In this document: positions 12,772 through 24,468 of the stretch, piece by piece | Layout of the letters: the number at the start of each line of letters is the position of its first letter | Position numbering within the stretch: the first letter of the stretch is position 1 | The notes under the pieces: model-generated | Databases searched by the model: none | Told to the model about the DNA's origin: nothing | What the model saw: the letters and a program-made list of their open reading frames with translations, nothing else | Translations under genes and position numbers: made by a program | From: Callipepla californica brunnescens | Taxonomy: Eukaryota > Chordata > Aves > Galliformes > Odontophoridae | Assembly: GCA_023055505.1 (NCBI GenBank) | Contig: JALIRH010000004.1 | Location: forward strand, 50,039,115 to 50,103,114 | Length of the DNA: 64,000 bases | Direction: 5' to 3'

Positions 12772-12983
12772 TCACAAAATCACAGAATTGTAGGGGTTGG
12801 AACACCCCTGCCAAAGCAGCTCCCAGCCCAGGTTGCACAGGTAGGCATCCAGGTGGGCCCTGAACATCTCCAGAGAAGGAGATCTACCACCTCTGTGCAG
12901 CTCCAGTGCTCCGTCACTGCACTGTGAAGAAGTTCCCACACACAGTTGTGCAGAACTTCCTATGAGATGAAGGAACCTCCATA
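12772..12983 (-). mobile_element. CR1 LINE, 3' end fragment, - orientation
   Basis: The + strand begins TCACAAAATCACAGAATTGT, then GGGGTTGGAACACCCCTGCC and CAAAGCAGCTC. It continues with GGTTGCACAGGTAGGCATCC and CCAGAGAAGGAGATCTACCA, then a degraded 'GTGAAGAAGTTC' segment. These blocks occur in that order in the complement of the CR1 3' region. The piece between GGGGTTGG and CCCCTGCC is shortened relative to other copies (the usual 'GACCT..GATCATC..GTCCAA' part is missing), so this copy carries a small deletion. It extends about 210 bp. Confidence 0.92.
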
Positions 12984-13479
12984 GAGATGTGGCAGCTTTC
13001 ACTACATGGTCAGCCACCGATGGACAATCATTATATCCTGTGAGCAGACAGAATAGAAGCTTGGTCATAATGAAACTCTTTTACTAAGATGAGAAGCTGT
13101 TTTAGCCCCAGGCTTTTACTTGGCTTCTTTATAGCTCATTAAAAAAAAAATACAATAAAACTCATCAGTATTAAGTATTTAAAAATCAAATGTGGAAAGA
13201 AAATATTTTTGCTCACTGTCATTTCCAGGTTTATATTTTTCTTCACAAGTTTCTGGAAACTGATACTGTTTAAATGTTATTCTCGGAATGAAAATTCATC
13301 CTTTAAAATGAAGCTCTGATGAGCAGCTATTTTTCTCTGAGGCAGGCAGCAGCCTCATGAAGATTCATCCTGCCCTGGTGCATGGAAACAGTGCAGGACC
13401 CAGGTGGAGTTTTCCAGCTGTAATGCTGAGAATTTCCTCATTTCTCATCTGCCAAACTTTTTTTCCCTATTCTTATTCC
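12984..13479. other. Anonymous AT-rich non-coding sequence
   Basis: Nothing beyond low-complexity A runs (around 13141-13150) is recognised. No open frame has recognisable content. Confidence 0.65.
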
Positions 13480-13521
13480 TGCTGATTGCAAAGAAGGCAT
13501 TAAAAATCTTTGCAATCAGCA
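13480..13521. repeat. Perfect 15-bp inverted repeat with 12-nt loop
   Basis: TGCTGATTGCAAAGA at 13480-13494 is exactly complementary to TCTTTGCAATCAGCA at 13507-13521, separated by a 12-nt A-rich loop. The pairing does not extend past position 13480 outward or 13494 inward. The stem is short for an animal pre-miRNA and no transposon terminal repeat is recognised. The function is unknown. Confidence 0.9.
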
Positions 13522-16485
13522 CTCTTTTCTCCTTATTAATTCATTAGTACCACAACCTGTATTTGTGATCTCAAAATTGCTCCCATGGTGACAAATGAGT
13601 GATGTCACAAGAAGTGGATTGTAACAATACTGCATGGGCAGGGCAGGATCACAGGCATAGCACAAATGGAATAGCTTCTGTTTACCCACAAATATCCTAA
13701 TAAATAGTAATGAAGGCAAAAGATATGTAGGCAGTTCAAGAGGTGTCTTGCATAATGTGTTGTTTTTACTCTTCCAAATGTGGCAGTGCTTTCTTTTCAT
13801 GTGGGGAAAAAGGTGCTATGTGACATGAACCTTAATTCTGATGCAAAAAATATTACTGAGAGGCAGCAAAATGCAAAGGTTTCCATCTTGGTCTCTATCT
13901 TGTGTGTCTTAATTGTGGGTACACAACGACAGCCATTATCTTCTGGAGTGGTGAACCTCAGGAGGTCACTGCTTAGCAGGCAATACACAGTGGACCCACA
14001 CAGGCAGAAGTAGGGCATCTTGCTACTCTGCTTTGTGCTCTGCGTCCCACAGCATTAAAGTACAATTGTATTTCTCCTGCATTGCCTTCTGAAGCCCCCT
14101 AAACACAAATGGGTCACAGCCCTCTCGAGCAGGTCCAACATCTGCTGTGGGGGACCTCCCCTCATTGCAGATCACAGTTCTACACCAATGAAATGGAAAC
14201 CACAAGGTGAGATGAAGCTAATTAAGAGACATTGATTTGCTCTAAAAATCCTGTGGATGAAAATTGTAAAATTTTAAATGAAAATTGATTTTATGGTTGT
14301 TTTTTTTTTTCTTATTGTCAAAGAGAAAGCAGTAAAATAAGAGGATTTTTAAATAGCTTTATGAGCGTGTGGGCTAAAGAACTTCTTTAGGAAAAAAAAA
14401 AAAAAAGATCTTTCTCTTCAGGACTGCTGAAAAAGACAAACTATAGCACACGCAATTTTTTCAGATCGAGCACTTCATCAGCACTTTAGTTCCCCCAATC
14501 CCCATCATTTAAAACTCACTTGTCTCAAATCTGCAGCATGTCAAAGTGACCATTGCACACATGCTTGTATTCCTCTGAAAAAAAAAACCTGAAATCAGTA
14601 TATTTCTGTATGGTAAGGGTTGGATATCACAAGCTGCTTTTGCAATAACTTTCCCAACTGCCAGGAGGATTAGCTCCCAACCACATGGCCTGAACATTTT
14701 CTTCCTAAGTAAAGATGGGGACCAAATCCTTTGCTATTACCGTTCAGACTTGTTCAAGGATTCAGCTCTGTTCCCTTCGATCTCCATAAGGGCTGTTAGA
14801 AACACAACTCAGTGGCCAAAGGGTGGCACTCTGCAGAGGTTTTGTACAAAGAAGAGTGACTAAGTGGGCACAGAAAGATGAGCTTCTGAGGGCCAAGGCA
14901 ACTCTTGCAGATGACACTTCTTAAGTAGGAGCCAGCAAAGAAAAGCCATACACATTTGCCTGAAGAACTGAATGATGCTAGTTCATTGGTACTGAGGAAA
15001 GATGTTCATGAGTTAGTGCAGGAAAAAAAGTAACCTAGTGTTCTGCATGGAGAAATCACTGTGGGTTGCTTTCATTGCTGTTTCTATTAACTGTCCTCAC
15101 ATTTTGATTTTCCTCCCTATGTATTAATATCATCTTCCAGCAATTAGTTTTGAAGCATTCACTTTGCATCCTTGAGAAATCAGCAGCTACTGAACTGCAA
15201 ACTGCTGACCACTGATAACTTACCTTCTGGTTTTCCCTTTCCCCCAGCTGTTCACAACAGTGTCTATGTCTTGGCAATGGGTGTTCCGATGCTGCTCCAC
15301 CAAAGCTGGCAAAGGCACAGGTTGGGGAGACCCTGGGGGTGCTGAGAGGTTTCAAGGTGGATATAATGCCAAAGTGACAACAGTGGAGCAACACAACATT
15401 TGGACAGAGTAATATCCCCAGTCTTCAGCATCAAACCCTTGCAACATATTAAGTGCTTGATTATCTTTCTTATACTATGATACCACCTTGCCACTAATAC
15501 TATCATGCACTACATTTGTGCTTTAGAAAAGAAAACAAAGAGCTCCTGCTAGGCTTTGTCCCACTGTAGATCTGTCACTCATTCGGTGTGTGGGAGAGGA
15601 CTGGCCCTGTCTAAAATAGTAAAGGTATATTTTAACAATAAGACTCCCAGTTCATTCAGGATATTGCCATAGACCTTAATCTCTCTTGGGAAAAAAAAAA
15701 AAAACATCACGTGGTGTTCTCTGTAGTGCAATATGTAGCTTAGCTTGACTTCTCCAGTCTCATCCTGTGCTAGTTCCCAAGGACAAGTCATGCATTCTGT
15801 CTCCAGGACCTCCCACACTTGAGGAGCAGCTCTGCCCTCCCTCCGTGCTGCAGTAATTGCTGCCTCTCCTGAAGGAGGGGTCTCACATTAATTTCCCTGA
15901 GGAGAATGCCAGTAATTTTTTTAGGCAATTTTATTTCCTCGGTAATTTTCAGTTCATCAGCTCACTGTTGTGCCTTGACCTAGCAGAAAGCCCTCATTAG
16001 TCTGCCTTGCTCCTCTTCTCTTCCTCATCTTGGGACAAGATGGCTGGCATTGTCTTTGTAAAAGACAGGCTTGGAATGCTAATTTCCAAAGAAGGAGGCT
16101 TTTAAATATTCATTTTACAATCTCAGTAGCTGTGTCTTTCTAAAAAATCAGCATGTTGAAACAAAGATATTCCAGCGTGTGTAATTCTTTGGCACCTGAA
16201 GAGCAGCTTGTGACTAACACCTCCAGCAAGGTAGCGTCCTGCCAGCACCACTCTTCGGTTTTGAATGGGGACATATATCTAAGTTTATGGCAAGGTAGTT
16301 CTGTACCATTTAAACTGGTAGTTGTTACAGCATCGTTGCTGTAAGGATAGCCTCAGCGCTGGCCAACTGGCTCTCTGAATTACTCTTCCTTTGAGGGATA
16401 TATCATGCTTCAAACTGTCACCCAGTAAATATGTTGCAACATTTTTGTGGTGTGTTAACTGCAGAAATATCTACTTTTTCCATGG
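13522..16485. other. Anonymous non-coding sequence
   Basis: No gene or repeat family is recognised. It includes A runs at 14392-14406 (A15) and around 15691-15704. Open frames reach 112 codons (15056-15394 -) without motifs. Confidence 0.65.
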
Positions 16486-16510
16486 TAAAATAAAATAAAA
16501 TAAAATAAAA
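16486..16510 (+). repeat. (TAAAA)5 microsatellite
   Basis: Five exact TAAAA units are followed by one A and a TAAAG partial unit. This is a simple sequence repeat. Confidence 0.93.
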
Positions 16511-17967
16511 ATAAAGGAGAAATCAGAAATAAACATAGTCGTTATATTCTGGCATGGTCATAGAAGAAACCTCTTCTTCTCAATGCCGTTTGTTCTCTAA
16601 GCAAGGCATTCTGTAACACCAATCAAAATTACATAAGGTACAAAGCTGGAGAGCAAACTTGTGGGATAAAGAGAATCTTGTGGCTTTGGGCAGCTCACAA
16701 TGTTTGTAAATTAATACTGTATTGCTACAACGTCTGCCAGTGCTTGCAGGCATGAAGATTTGGATTTCAGTGGCTTCCCATTTTCTCTTGTTACATCCTT
16801 CATTCCTTCCTCAGGATTTCTTGAAATTATATCCTGTTAGGAGGGCTGAGTAAAACTGTGAAAAGTTATCAAGATCAGGTTTTAATTTTCATCAATAGAA
16901 AATGTTCTAGCAAATTCTTTAGCTGCTAACTAGTAAGACCATGTGCATCCACACACCGTGATGGGAACTGCAATTGCTGAAGCATTACCAACGAAGCAAA
17001 TCTGATCTTTACAGAAGATGTTAAGAGGCAAGTCCATATTCCTTCACAGCTGACCTTATTATTTCCTTTCTCCCCACATTCTAAACTCTTCGACATGACA
17101 TTTCTCGTACACATTAATTTGGGCTTTGGCCACAAGTATTTTTATTTATTTTTATTTTTTGGTAACAAACTAGAAGTCAAACAAAACTACAAGATCAGTA
17201 ACAACCAAAATCAAAACCAGGATGGAATAAGCCTATCTCCTGGAAACACTGAGCCCACAGAAAATAATGTGTTTATTAGGAGGATACCTTCTTTCCACAC
17301 CTACACTGTACCCAGGTTCCTTTCTTCAAATTAATTACTACACTAATGCTTCAGAGGATTAACTAGCTTTAGTACACACCGGCTTAAGGCAACTGGTGCT
17401 GCTTCTTAGTGTATGCAAACTAACCTAGTCCTACATTGTCCAGCTTTTGCTTGTTATGTAGCTCCTGAATACCTTAACAATGCCTCTGACTGTAGGAAAT
17501 AAATGACCAGCTCTTCTTCCATCAGATGCAACAAATCAGGTTACAGCAAAAACAGCAAAACTATTTAGGAATATAGAAGACTGCAGTTAGCACAGACAAA
17601 TCATTACACTTCTCACTTTCTATTATGCCACGCATCCCTGTCTTTATATCAGATTATTCATTGTGTTTGTGATAACAACATTATTGACTCTAGATTATCT
17701 TCACGTACTCATGGAGATGATATAACAAAATACTTAAGAAAAAGGCAATAAGAAATTCAGGATTCATCCATAATGTTGTAACCATAACCATATCAGCATT
17801 TTGTCTTCACTGTCATCTGGAGGATGAATCTGAGGAATGAGTCCATGAAAGAAAGCTCTATGTAATGGCTAAATCGTGACCACTGCCAGAGAGGTGTTTG
17901 GTAACCAATACAACTTTGTTTCATTCATCCTTTTCTTTCATTTTGGTTGCTTCTAAAATGGCCTAGG
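16511..17967. other. Anonymous non-coding sequence
   Basis: AT-rich, with no gene or repeat family recognised. All frames are 79 codons or shorter. A T-rich run (tttttatttatttttatttttt) lies at about 17139-17160. Confidence 0.65.
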
Positions 17968-18047
17968 GAGCTGCTTTGGCAGGGGGGGTTGCACTAGATG
18001 ATCTCTAGAGGTCCTTTCAGCCCCCTACAATTCCGTGATTCTGTGAT
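17968..18047 (+). mobile_element. CR1 LINE, 3' terminal fragment, + orientation
   Basis: The sequence carries GCTTTGGCAGGGGGGGTTGC, then ACTAGATGATCTCTAGAGGT and CCTTTCAGCCCCCTACAA, and ends in ATTCCGTGATTCTGTGAT. This is the last roughly 80 bp of a CR1 element in + orientation. The 'CTTTGGCAGGGGG' and 'GATCTCTAGAGGTC' variants match the same broad CR1 subtype as the reverse-oriented copies at 8.0 kb and 12.8 kb. Confidence 0.93.
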
Positions 18048-20827
18048 CAGCTCTTGTAGAAGAAACAGAAGCAGGCAAAATCAGAACTTGGAATTGCATA
18101 TTAATACTTTTGCACGAAACATCTTTACAACTCAGCACAGCTTTGGCTTGCATTTTGGCAATCTGGGGGAAGTGCTGCTTTTCCCTGACACCTCTTGAAC
18201 GGGGTGGCACTGCACAGTGCAGCTCCTTGAAGCTGTGAACAGAACTCCCTGCCTCTGTTACAGCCTCAATACTTCTCTTCTGAGCATCCCCACGGAGCCT
18301 GCCTGAAGGGGAAGCTCCAGTTGCTGCTGCCTGCAGGCAGCACAGGGAAGAGGCGAGGAGAGGCACCCTGGCACTCTGCTTTATTCTTACATTGAACTAG
18401 AGTGCAAAGGAAAGCAAACATAGCTCTGCCTAATCTTGGTGCTTTTGTAAATCTATGAGCTTCTGCCAAGCCCCTTAGGATTCCCATTTGCTGTGAGAGC
18501 TACAAGCCTAACATCTTTGAGGAAGAGGGTTTAAATTTCCTCTTCTTTGGCAACGATTGTGTTTACCTCCGCCGCTTTCCGCCAAAATTTTTTGCTGCCT
18601 AAGCTGCAAAGTCTTCAGAGTGAGAATCCCTCCCAGTGGATGAAGTCTCTACTGATCATAATTCTCCATGAAACAACTGAAAAGTGGCTGTGATACATCC
18701 TGTCCTAAGGAACACATCTAAGACAGATGGAAAGACTTTGTCTGCAGAAGCATCTTTCTTGTTCTGGTGAGTACAGTGGGAAACAACTTGTAAAATACAT
18801 TCCTTAAACAAAGTCCAGCAATATGAATCCTATACTCTCAAAAACAAATCAACGTGGATTAATAACTCCACCTTGGCCTCCCTGGAACTGCAGAGTACAA
18901 CCTCAACCTCCTTTTGAGGAAATAAGATGTGGGTGCAGTGGTCTTGAGTTATGACTGGGACACACTGTGCAGATGCACAGTCCCACCAGCACCACACAAA
19001 CCCTTGTAGATAAGAGAACAAGAAAAAAGGAAATAAAAGCATTGCCTCTTGTGATTGCAGATGATTTGTCCAGGATCTGTCCCCACTAGTGGCCTCTTGT
19101 ACATGGGGATAGGAAAATCAGGATCTCTTGAAACCTTGAAGGATGTAATTACTTCATAACTGGCAGGGGCTCGCTAGAACAGGCCATGTGCTAATATAGG
19201 GCCCAACCAACTGCATGACCCAGCCCCAGTGCCCCTTCTGGAGCCAGTGCTGACACTGGGACAGGAGCTGTAGATGGCACTCTGTACTGGCTTTACACGA
19301 GTGACCTGGTGCAAAAGCACACACCTATCAGTTATATATTACGTGACACATATGGCACAGTATTTCAGCACACACCACCTGCCCAGTACAGGTGTATTTA
19401 TAGCAAAAAGGTTGTTCCAGCACTGAAGTGCTTTCAATCTCGGTAGTTATGACAGAAGCTGAGAGAAAAGAAGAATTATTATACCCATTATTCCCTTTTA
19501 GAATTGAAGACTAAATAGACCAAATAACATGCCAGGCACTCAGCAATAAGGCTCAAATCCTTCTGTCATTTACAGGCCCCAAATGGGAGGCTGCCAGATC
19601 CTCCTTTGAAACCAGTCCATTTGCAGACTGAGATTTGCTGTTTATTCCAAGCACACTTTTTGCCCAATATTTCTTTCCCTGTAATGCTGGAAAGCGGACC
19701 ACAGAAAGTGCCCCGTCAGCACACAGGTAATGAAGGGCATGTCTTTTGCTGACTCCTGTTAGCAGGGTCCCTGGGTGCCATTTCAGTTACAGGCAGTTCA
19801 GCAAGCAGGCATCCTTTGCTTTTTCCCTTTCAATTCGGTTTCTTTTTTCACCCTTTTTGCAGTGTTTCATAGTCCAAAGCACCTGATTAATTCAGCACTG
19901 TCCGCATAGCTCTCAGGCAGCTGTATGATTAGCCTCTCAATGCATTTTAAGCTGTTACATGCTGAACTGCTGTGGTCTACCATAAATTCTTTTATTACCA
20001 TGAGAGGCAAGTACCCGTTTAATAAGGATGGTCTCCATTAATCCTATGATCTCACAACACTTCAACATTTCCTTCAGTAAAAAAACAACAAAAAAAACCC
20101 AACACACACACACCTTTACACCTTGGAGTTTCAATAATCAAATTGCTTCTGCCTTCCCCAACCCTTATGCAGAGGCATAATTTGGTTTATCTCACACATC
20201 ACAGCCCTGCTCCTCTCATCATGTATCAGCCAAATGTACTTCAGTCAGTCAAGAGGGCTGGGAGACTGAGCTACTGAACGGGGTAAAAGACAAGTAGTGA
20301 CCCATTAGCAGATGTTAATGAATGGAGATGCTCCTTCATGTCAGTGGCCCCTAAATCAGGAAGAAGAAGGAATCAAAGAAGAAGAGGGCAAGAGTGCAGC
20401 CATGCCTATGTGTTCCACAAAGACCTACATTAATGAGAGGACACAGAGGGGAGGCTGTTAATACATGTACACTGTTTTGCTATCACCTCCAAAACATCGC
20501 TGTGGGAGCACTGAAGTCTGCAAGCTGGACCTTTCTGGATGGCTTTGAACAACGCCTTAGCACTGGGCTTAGTTACGGGTCAGATCTCAGACAAACTAGT
20601 GGCCACATCTGCTGCTCAGTGCAGTGCACTAATGCGAATCCCTCATGCTTTCAGGCTAAAAGAAAAGCATGTGAATTCTCAGAAGTCCTGAAAAGCAATG
20701 CACCCTGAATCCCATACAGGCTGCAGGCTACATCCTTGACAGAGCTGACAGCTTCCCTGAAAACTGGTTCTGGACTGCAGCATCTCCTGTGAGAGAGGTG
20801 TTTGCTGAGAGACAGTTAGGAAAGATG
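18048..20827. other. Anonymous non-coding sequence
   Basis: No gene or repeat family is recognised. A locally CpG-containing patch at 18568-18586 (three CpGs within about 15 bp) includes TTTCCGCCAAA, similar to an E2F-type site, but there is no CpG island. Short AC repeats occur at 20102-20113. Open frames reach 113 codons without motifs. Confidence 0.6.
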
Positions 20828-22340
20828 GGAAAAAAAAAAAAACACAGCTCACTACAAAGCTTTCAAATGAGGATGAATGTGTTTATCAGTGGTCAGTGAT
20901 GAACCTTTGATGTTCTTTGGAGGAGCAGAGATCTCATGCATAAAACATAATCACCGTGCAGGGCCCTGATCTGGAATCTTCATTAATATGATGCATTTTG
21001 CATTTGCATCAGGGCATGACAAACCTGCTTATTCCAAAATAGAAAATTAATTTTGCATCTAGTTTCCAGGACTACTCTGTTCACAGTCTCCCTCATACCA
21101 AAACCATTTGATTAGAGTAAGTAAAGTGATTCAAGAAAGATATAAAGTATTCATAAAGTGCACGTAGAGAAACAAGGAGTAAAGATATGACAGATTTCAT
21201 ATCTGGGAGATGTACAGTTTTAGATTTTAAAAAGGTTATATATAATTTGCAACACGTTAGTGTTGCTAGACTCGAGTCACGTTTGCATTGTGCTGGGCTC
21301 TGCACACACATAAGTGAAGGAGGAAAAGACCTGAGTAGATTATACTATAAATAGGTAAATAATGCAAATACTAAAGAAAAGCAAAACCATGTAAGGAATC
21401 AAGCTGCAAGTACCCTCCAGAAACAGTCTTCAGTCTGAGGGTTCCTTGGTTTTCAGCCTGTTTTTGTTGATCTTCTCTGGAGACCCGGATATCATGCTGG
21501 TTACACACTAATCTGAAGCAGCGTTGCCACTCAGACAGCAAAGATTGTGTCCAATCATCAGCACAGGGTTTTTATTTATTTTAGACATTTTTATGGAAAC
21601 AGCTCATACACTCCAGAGTCGTATTTACAAACTGTCCAGGCAGAGGGTCGTGTTTTGAATAAGCTTTCATCCACTTTCACTCCCCTCTTACAGCTTCTAG
21701 TCCCTAATGAATGCTTAAGCAGCCCTCTGTCTGCAACCCAGGAATAGCAGAAGAGCTGAGCCTTTCTTCAGTGACTCCTCTTCAGACATTCACTTGAATC
21801 TTCATGGGATGCAATACTCCCATACTCCCAAGTGTTTGACCCAAGAGTGGTCTTCAAGAAGTTCGAAGTGCATATCTGTAGATGGTACAGGTCAGCTTCA
21901 ATATCCCTGAAGGGTAAACAGTGTACACACACCTCATGTCTGCAGAGGCTTTCCAACTACTTTCCAGAAGCAATCTGAATTTGCCCTTTAGATCTACCTC
22001 ACGCAGCTACAGCTAACTCAGCTGTGTCCTCATGTCACACGGGTTATGACTGTACTTGAGCATTCCACGTTAATGCTCCTGTAATTTAGGAAAGTTAAAG
22101 CAAGAAATTGAATGAAGACAGTTTGCCTAAGGTCTCCTTGAATATTGTATTCTATCTTTAATAATCTTCTCAAGGTTGCTGGCATATGTGAAAATTGTGG
22201 GGGTTTTTTTACTGCTTTATTCTTTTATTTTAATTGGGAGATGGCTCTCATAAGTACGAGCAGTGGGAAAGATTTATTGATTCCTGTAGATTTGTAAGGG
22301 AATGAAAGCAATGGAAATGTACAGGGTGGAATTAAAGCAG
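20828..22340. other. Anonymous non-coding sequence
   Basis: It starts with an A run (about 20829-20842). No gene or repeat family is recognised. Frames are 72 codons or shorter. Confidence 0.65.
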
Positions 22341-22384
22341 ATGTAGGAGGAAGACTGAGGACATGTAGGAGGAAGAATGAGGAC
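22341..22384 (+). repeat. Tandem duplication, 2 x 22 nt
   Basis: A 22-nt unit beginning ATGTAGGAGGAAGA and ending TGAGGAC at 22341-22362 is repeated at 22363-22384 with a single C-to-A difference. ATGT follows again immediately. This looks like a small, recent local duplication. Confidence 0.88.
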
Positions 22385-24021
22385 ATGTTGCTCTGCTATT
22401 CATCCACTTTTTACAAGTTTTTTTTTATATGTTCTTTCTACACATAATATGTGAAGAGCTCTTACAAGAAGAGCATGCTGGGATGCCAAGACACAAGCAC
22501 ATCCATCAAGGATTCAAAATTATTTACAACAGAAAAGGGAAAGCTTTGGTGCCGTGTTTGGCTAGTCTGAAGGGCAGAGCATGCCACTCTTGTCAGTGCG
22601 TAGTTGTCTGTAGCCTAGAAGCTCAGCAATAATGAACAGAGATTGTTGGATGTCTTCAGCCCTTCCACAAGATTATTTTTGTTAGGGCCCCCCTTGCTTT
22701 ATCTTGTCCTACTCTGATTTCAGTGACAAAGAAAGCTCTCACTCTATCAAGAAGAAAAGCTGCAGAGTTGTCTTTTTTAATTTAAAATCTCTTATAAAGA
22801 ATTTGAATCAACTGAGAGAACAAATAATTCTAAAATTCCCGTACTTCTTAGAGAAAGTTCTCATTGCTAAGATGCTTTCCAGCCCTTCAGAAAAGGACTG
22901 CATTCTCCCCAATGAAATGATTATTTTTTTTTTTAATAGTTGACACTTCTGTTTACCTTGGGAACTTCTGTTCAAGCAATTTGAATTGTTCCACCAGAAT
23001 CTTGTATTGCCCCAAACAATATTTACAATACAGTGATTTCTCTGCTCTTAGAAGAATTACTCTTGATTTCCTCTGACTGATTCTGATCCTGCTTTACATC
23101 TCATAATGTTCGAAATTGGTCTTTATTATTGGTAATTCCCTTGACAGTGTTGAGTTGACTCTTACTGCTGCTAACAGCCCAATGTGTAACATGTTAATGG
23201 TCCATAGCTTTGCCTTAGGAAGGCCAACTAACGAACCAGCTGTTTATGGCTGGTAATGATTGATTTGTCAGTGATTATATTGCTTAATTCAACAGCAGCA
23301 TGAATCAAAGATGACACTTCCTCCTTTTTAGGCTGTCACTTAAGCTTTAGTGCTCTTCACAATAATGGGTGTTGAAGGGTGTTTATTGTGGTGGCCTTTC
23401 TCCACATTCCCTTCCTAAAACACTGCCATAAACTATTTTTCAGTGTACACGGCTATGGAAATAAGCAGCTAATGACTGAATTGCTCAGAGAAGGAGAAGG
23501 CTCCACATATTAACCTCACTGTGATAGCCAGCTTGGATGTGGTGTTACTCATTCTTGGAGTTCAGCCATAGAATCAGTTCCCACATGATGATGCCACACA
23601 TCAGCTAAGCCAGAATAGTTGCCTGTGTGCGTGCATTTTGCCTGCAACAAACACACTAATTCAGCCTTGCTCAGGATGCAGTGAAGAAAGCTTAAACAAG
23701 CCAAATGACTCTATGGTGAAAGGCACAGTCTCGAGCATCTCCCAAAGCTCAGCTAGTGTGTTATACACTCAGCCTCAAGAATTCAATCAGGATCCTTAGA
23801 AGACACACCAAAGATGCTTTACAAGAATTTGGCTACAACTTTGGGACCTCTGAAGAATAAATTATAGGTTTAAACAGTTTCATTTCTTTATATTACATGT
23901 TCACATAGTTATAAAGGGATCCTAATGTTGCCATCAGGTCCCAGAGCCAAGACAAGAGCTAGAGTAGCCTGTGTATTAACCAGCGAAAGCCACTTCTACC
24001 TTTGCAAAACTGCAGGTTCAC
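22385..24021. other. Anonymous non-coding sequence
   Basis: No gene or repeat family is recognised. It is AT-rich around 22700-23300. Frames are 79 codons or shorter. Confidence 0.65.
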
Positions 24022-24036
24022 CACACACACACACAC
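24022..24036 (+). repeat. (CA)7 microsatellite
   Basis: Alternating CA dinucleotides, seven and a half units. Confidence 0.9.
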
Positions 24037-24429
24037 TTTCCCAGCAGCAGAGGGTGACCGAGTAGCCCAGATCAGGTGAGGATGCTGACACAGCCCCTTC
24101 ATACTACACCTCTGTAGATTAGAGAAAGGAGAGGTAGTGGGGATGGCCCTACCCATGAGATGCAACTGCAGCACTTCTCCTGCAGCTCTTGGTGACACTA
24201 TGGAACAGCTCTGCAGGACATCCTCACCACCTGTCTGTTAGTGCAGGCAGCCAGGAGCCTTCTGGAGGGCAATGCACAAGAGCAGAAGAAGGGGGCATGG
24301 TATTGGAAAACTTCACTTTACAGCTTTCCAAGGGCTTTGCGTTCTGGACAGCATTACCCAAATCTCAGAGCCAAATGTCATCAATTTCTCTCTACATGAC
24401 TGTAGGCAAAGTGAAACAGCTCATTCACA

Positions 24430-24430
<1 letters not shown>

Positions 24431-24468
<38 letters not shown>
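24431..24468 (+). repeat. Compound (CT)9(CA)10 microsatellite
   Basis: Nine CT units (24431-24448) pass directly into ten CA units (24449-24468). This is a typical compound dinucleotide microsatellite. The overlapping short frames that encode Ser-Leu and Thr-His repeats are artefacts of it. Confidence 0.95.

Noticed and set aside
13480..13521. Hairpin as a microRNA precursor
   Set aside because: The paired stem is only 15 bp and does not extend outward, too short for a canonical animal pre-miRNA.
24022..24468. CA and CT/CA repeats as part of a CRISPR-like or regulatory array
   Set aside because: They are simple dinucleotide microsatellites without spacers.
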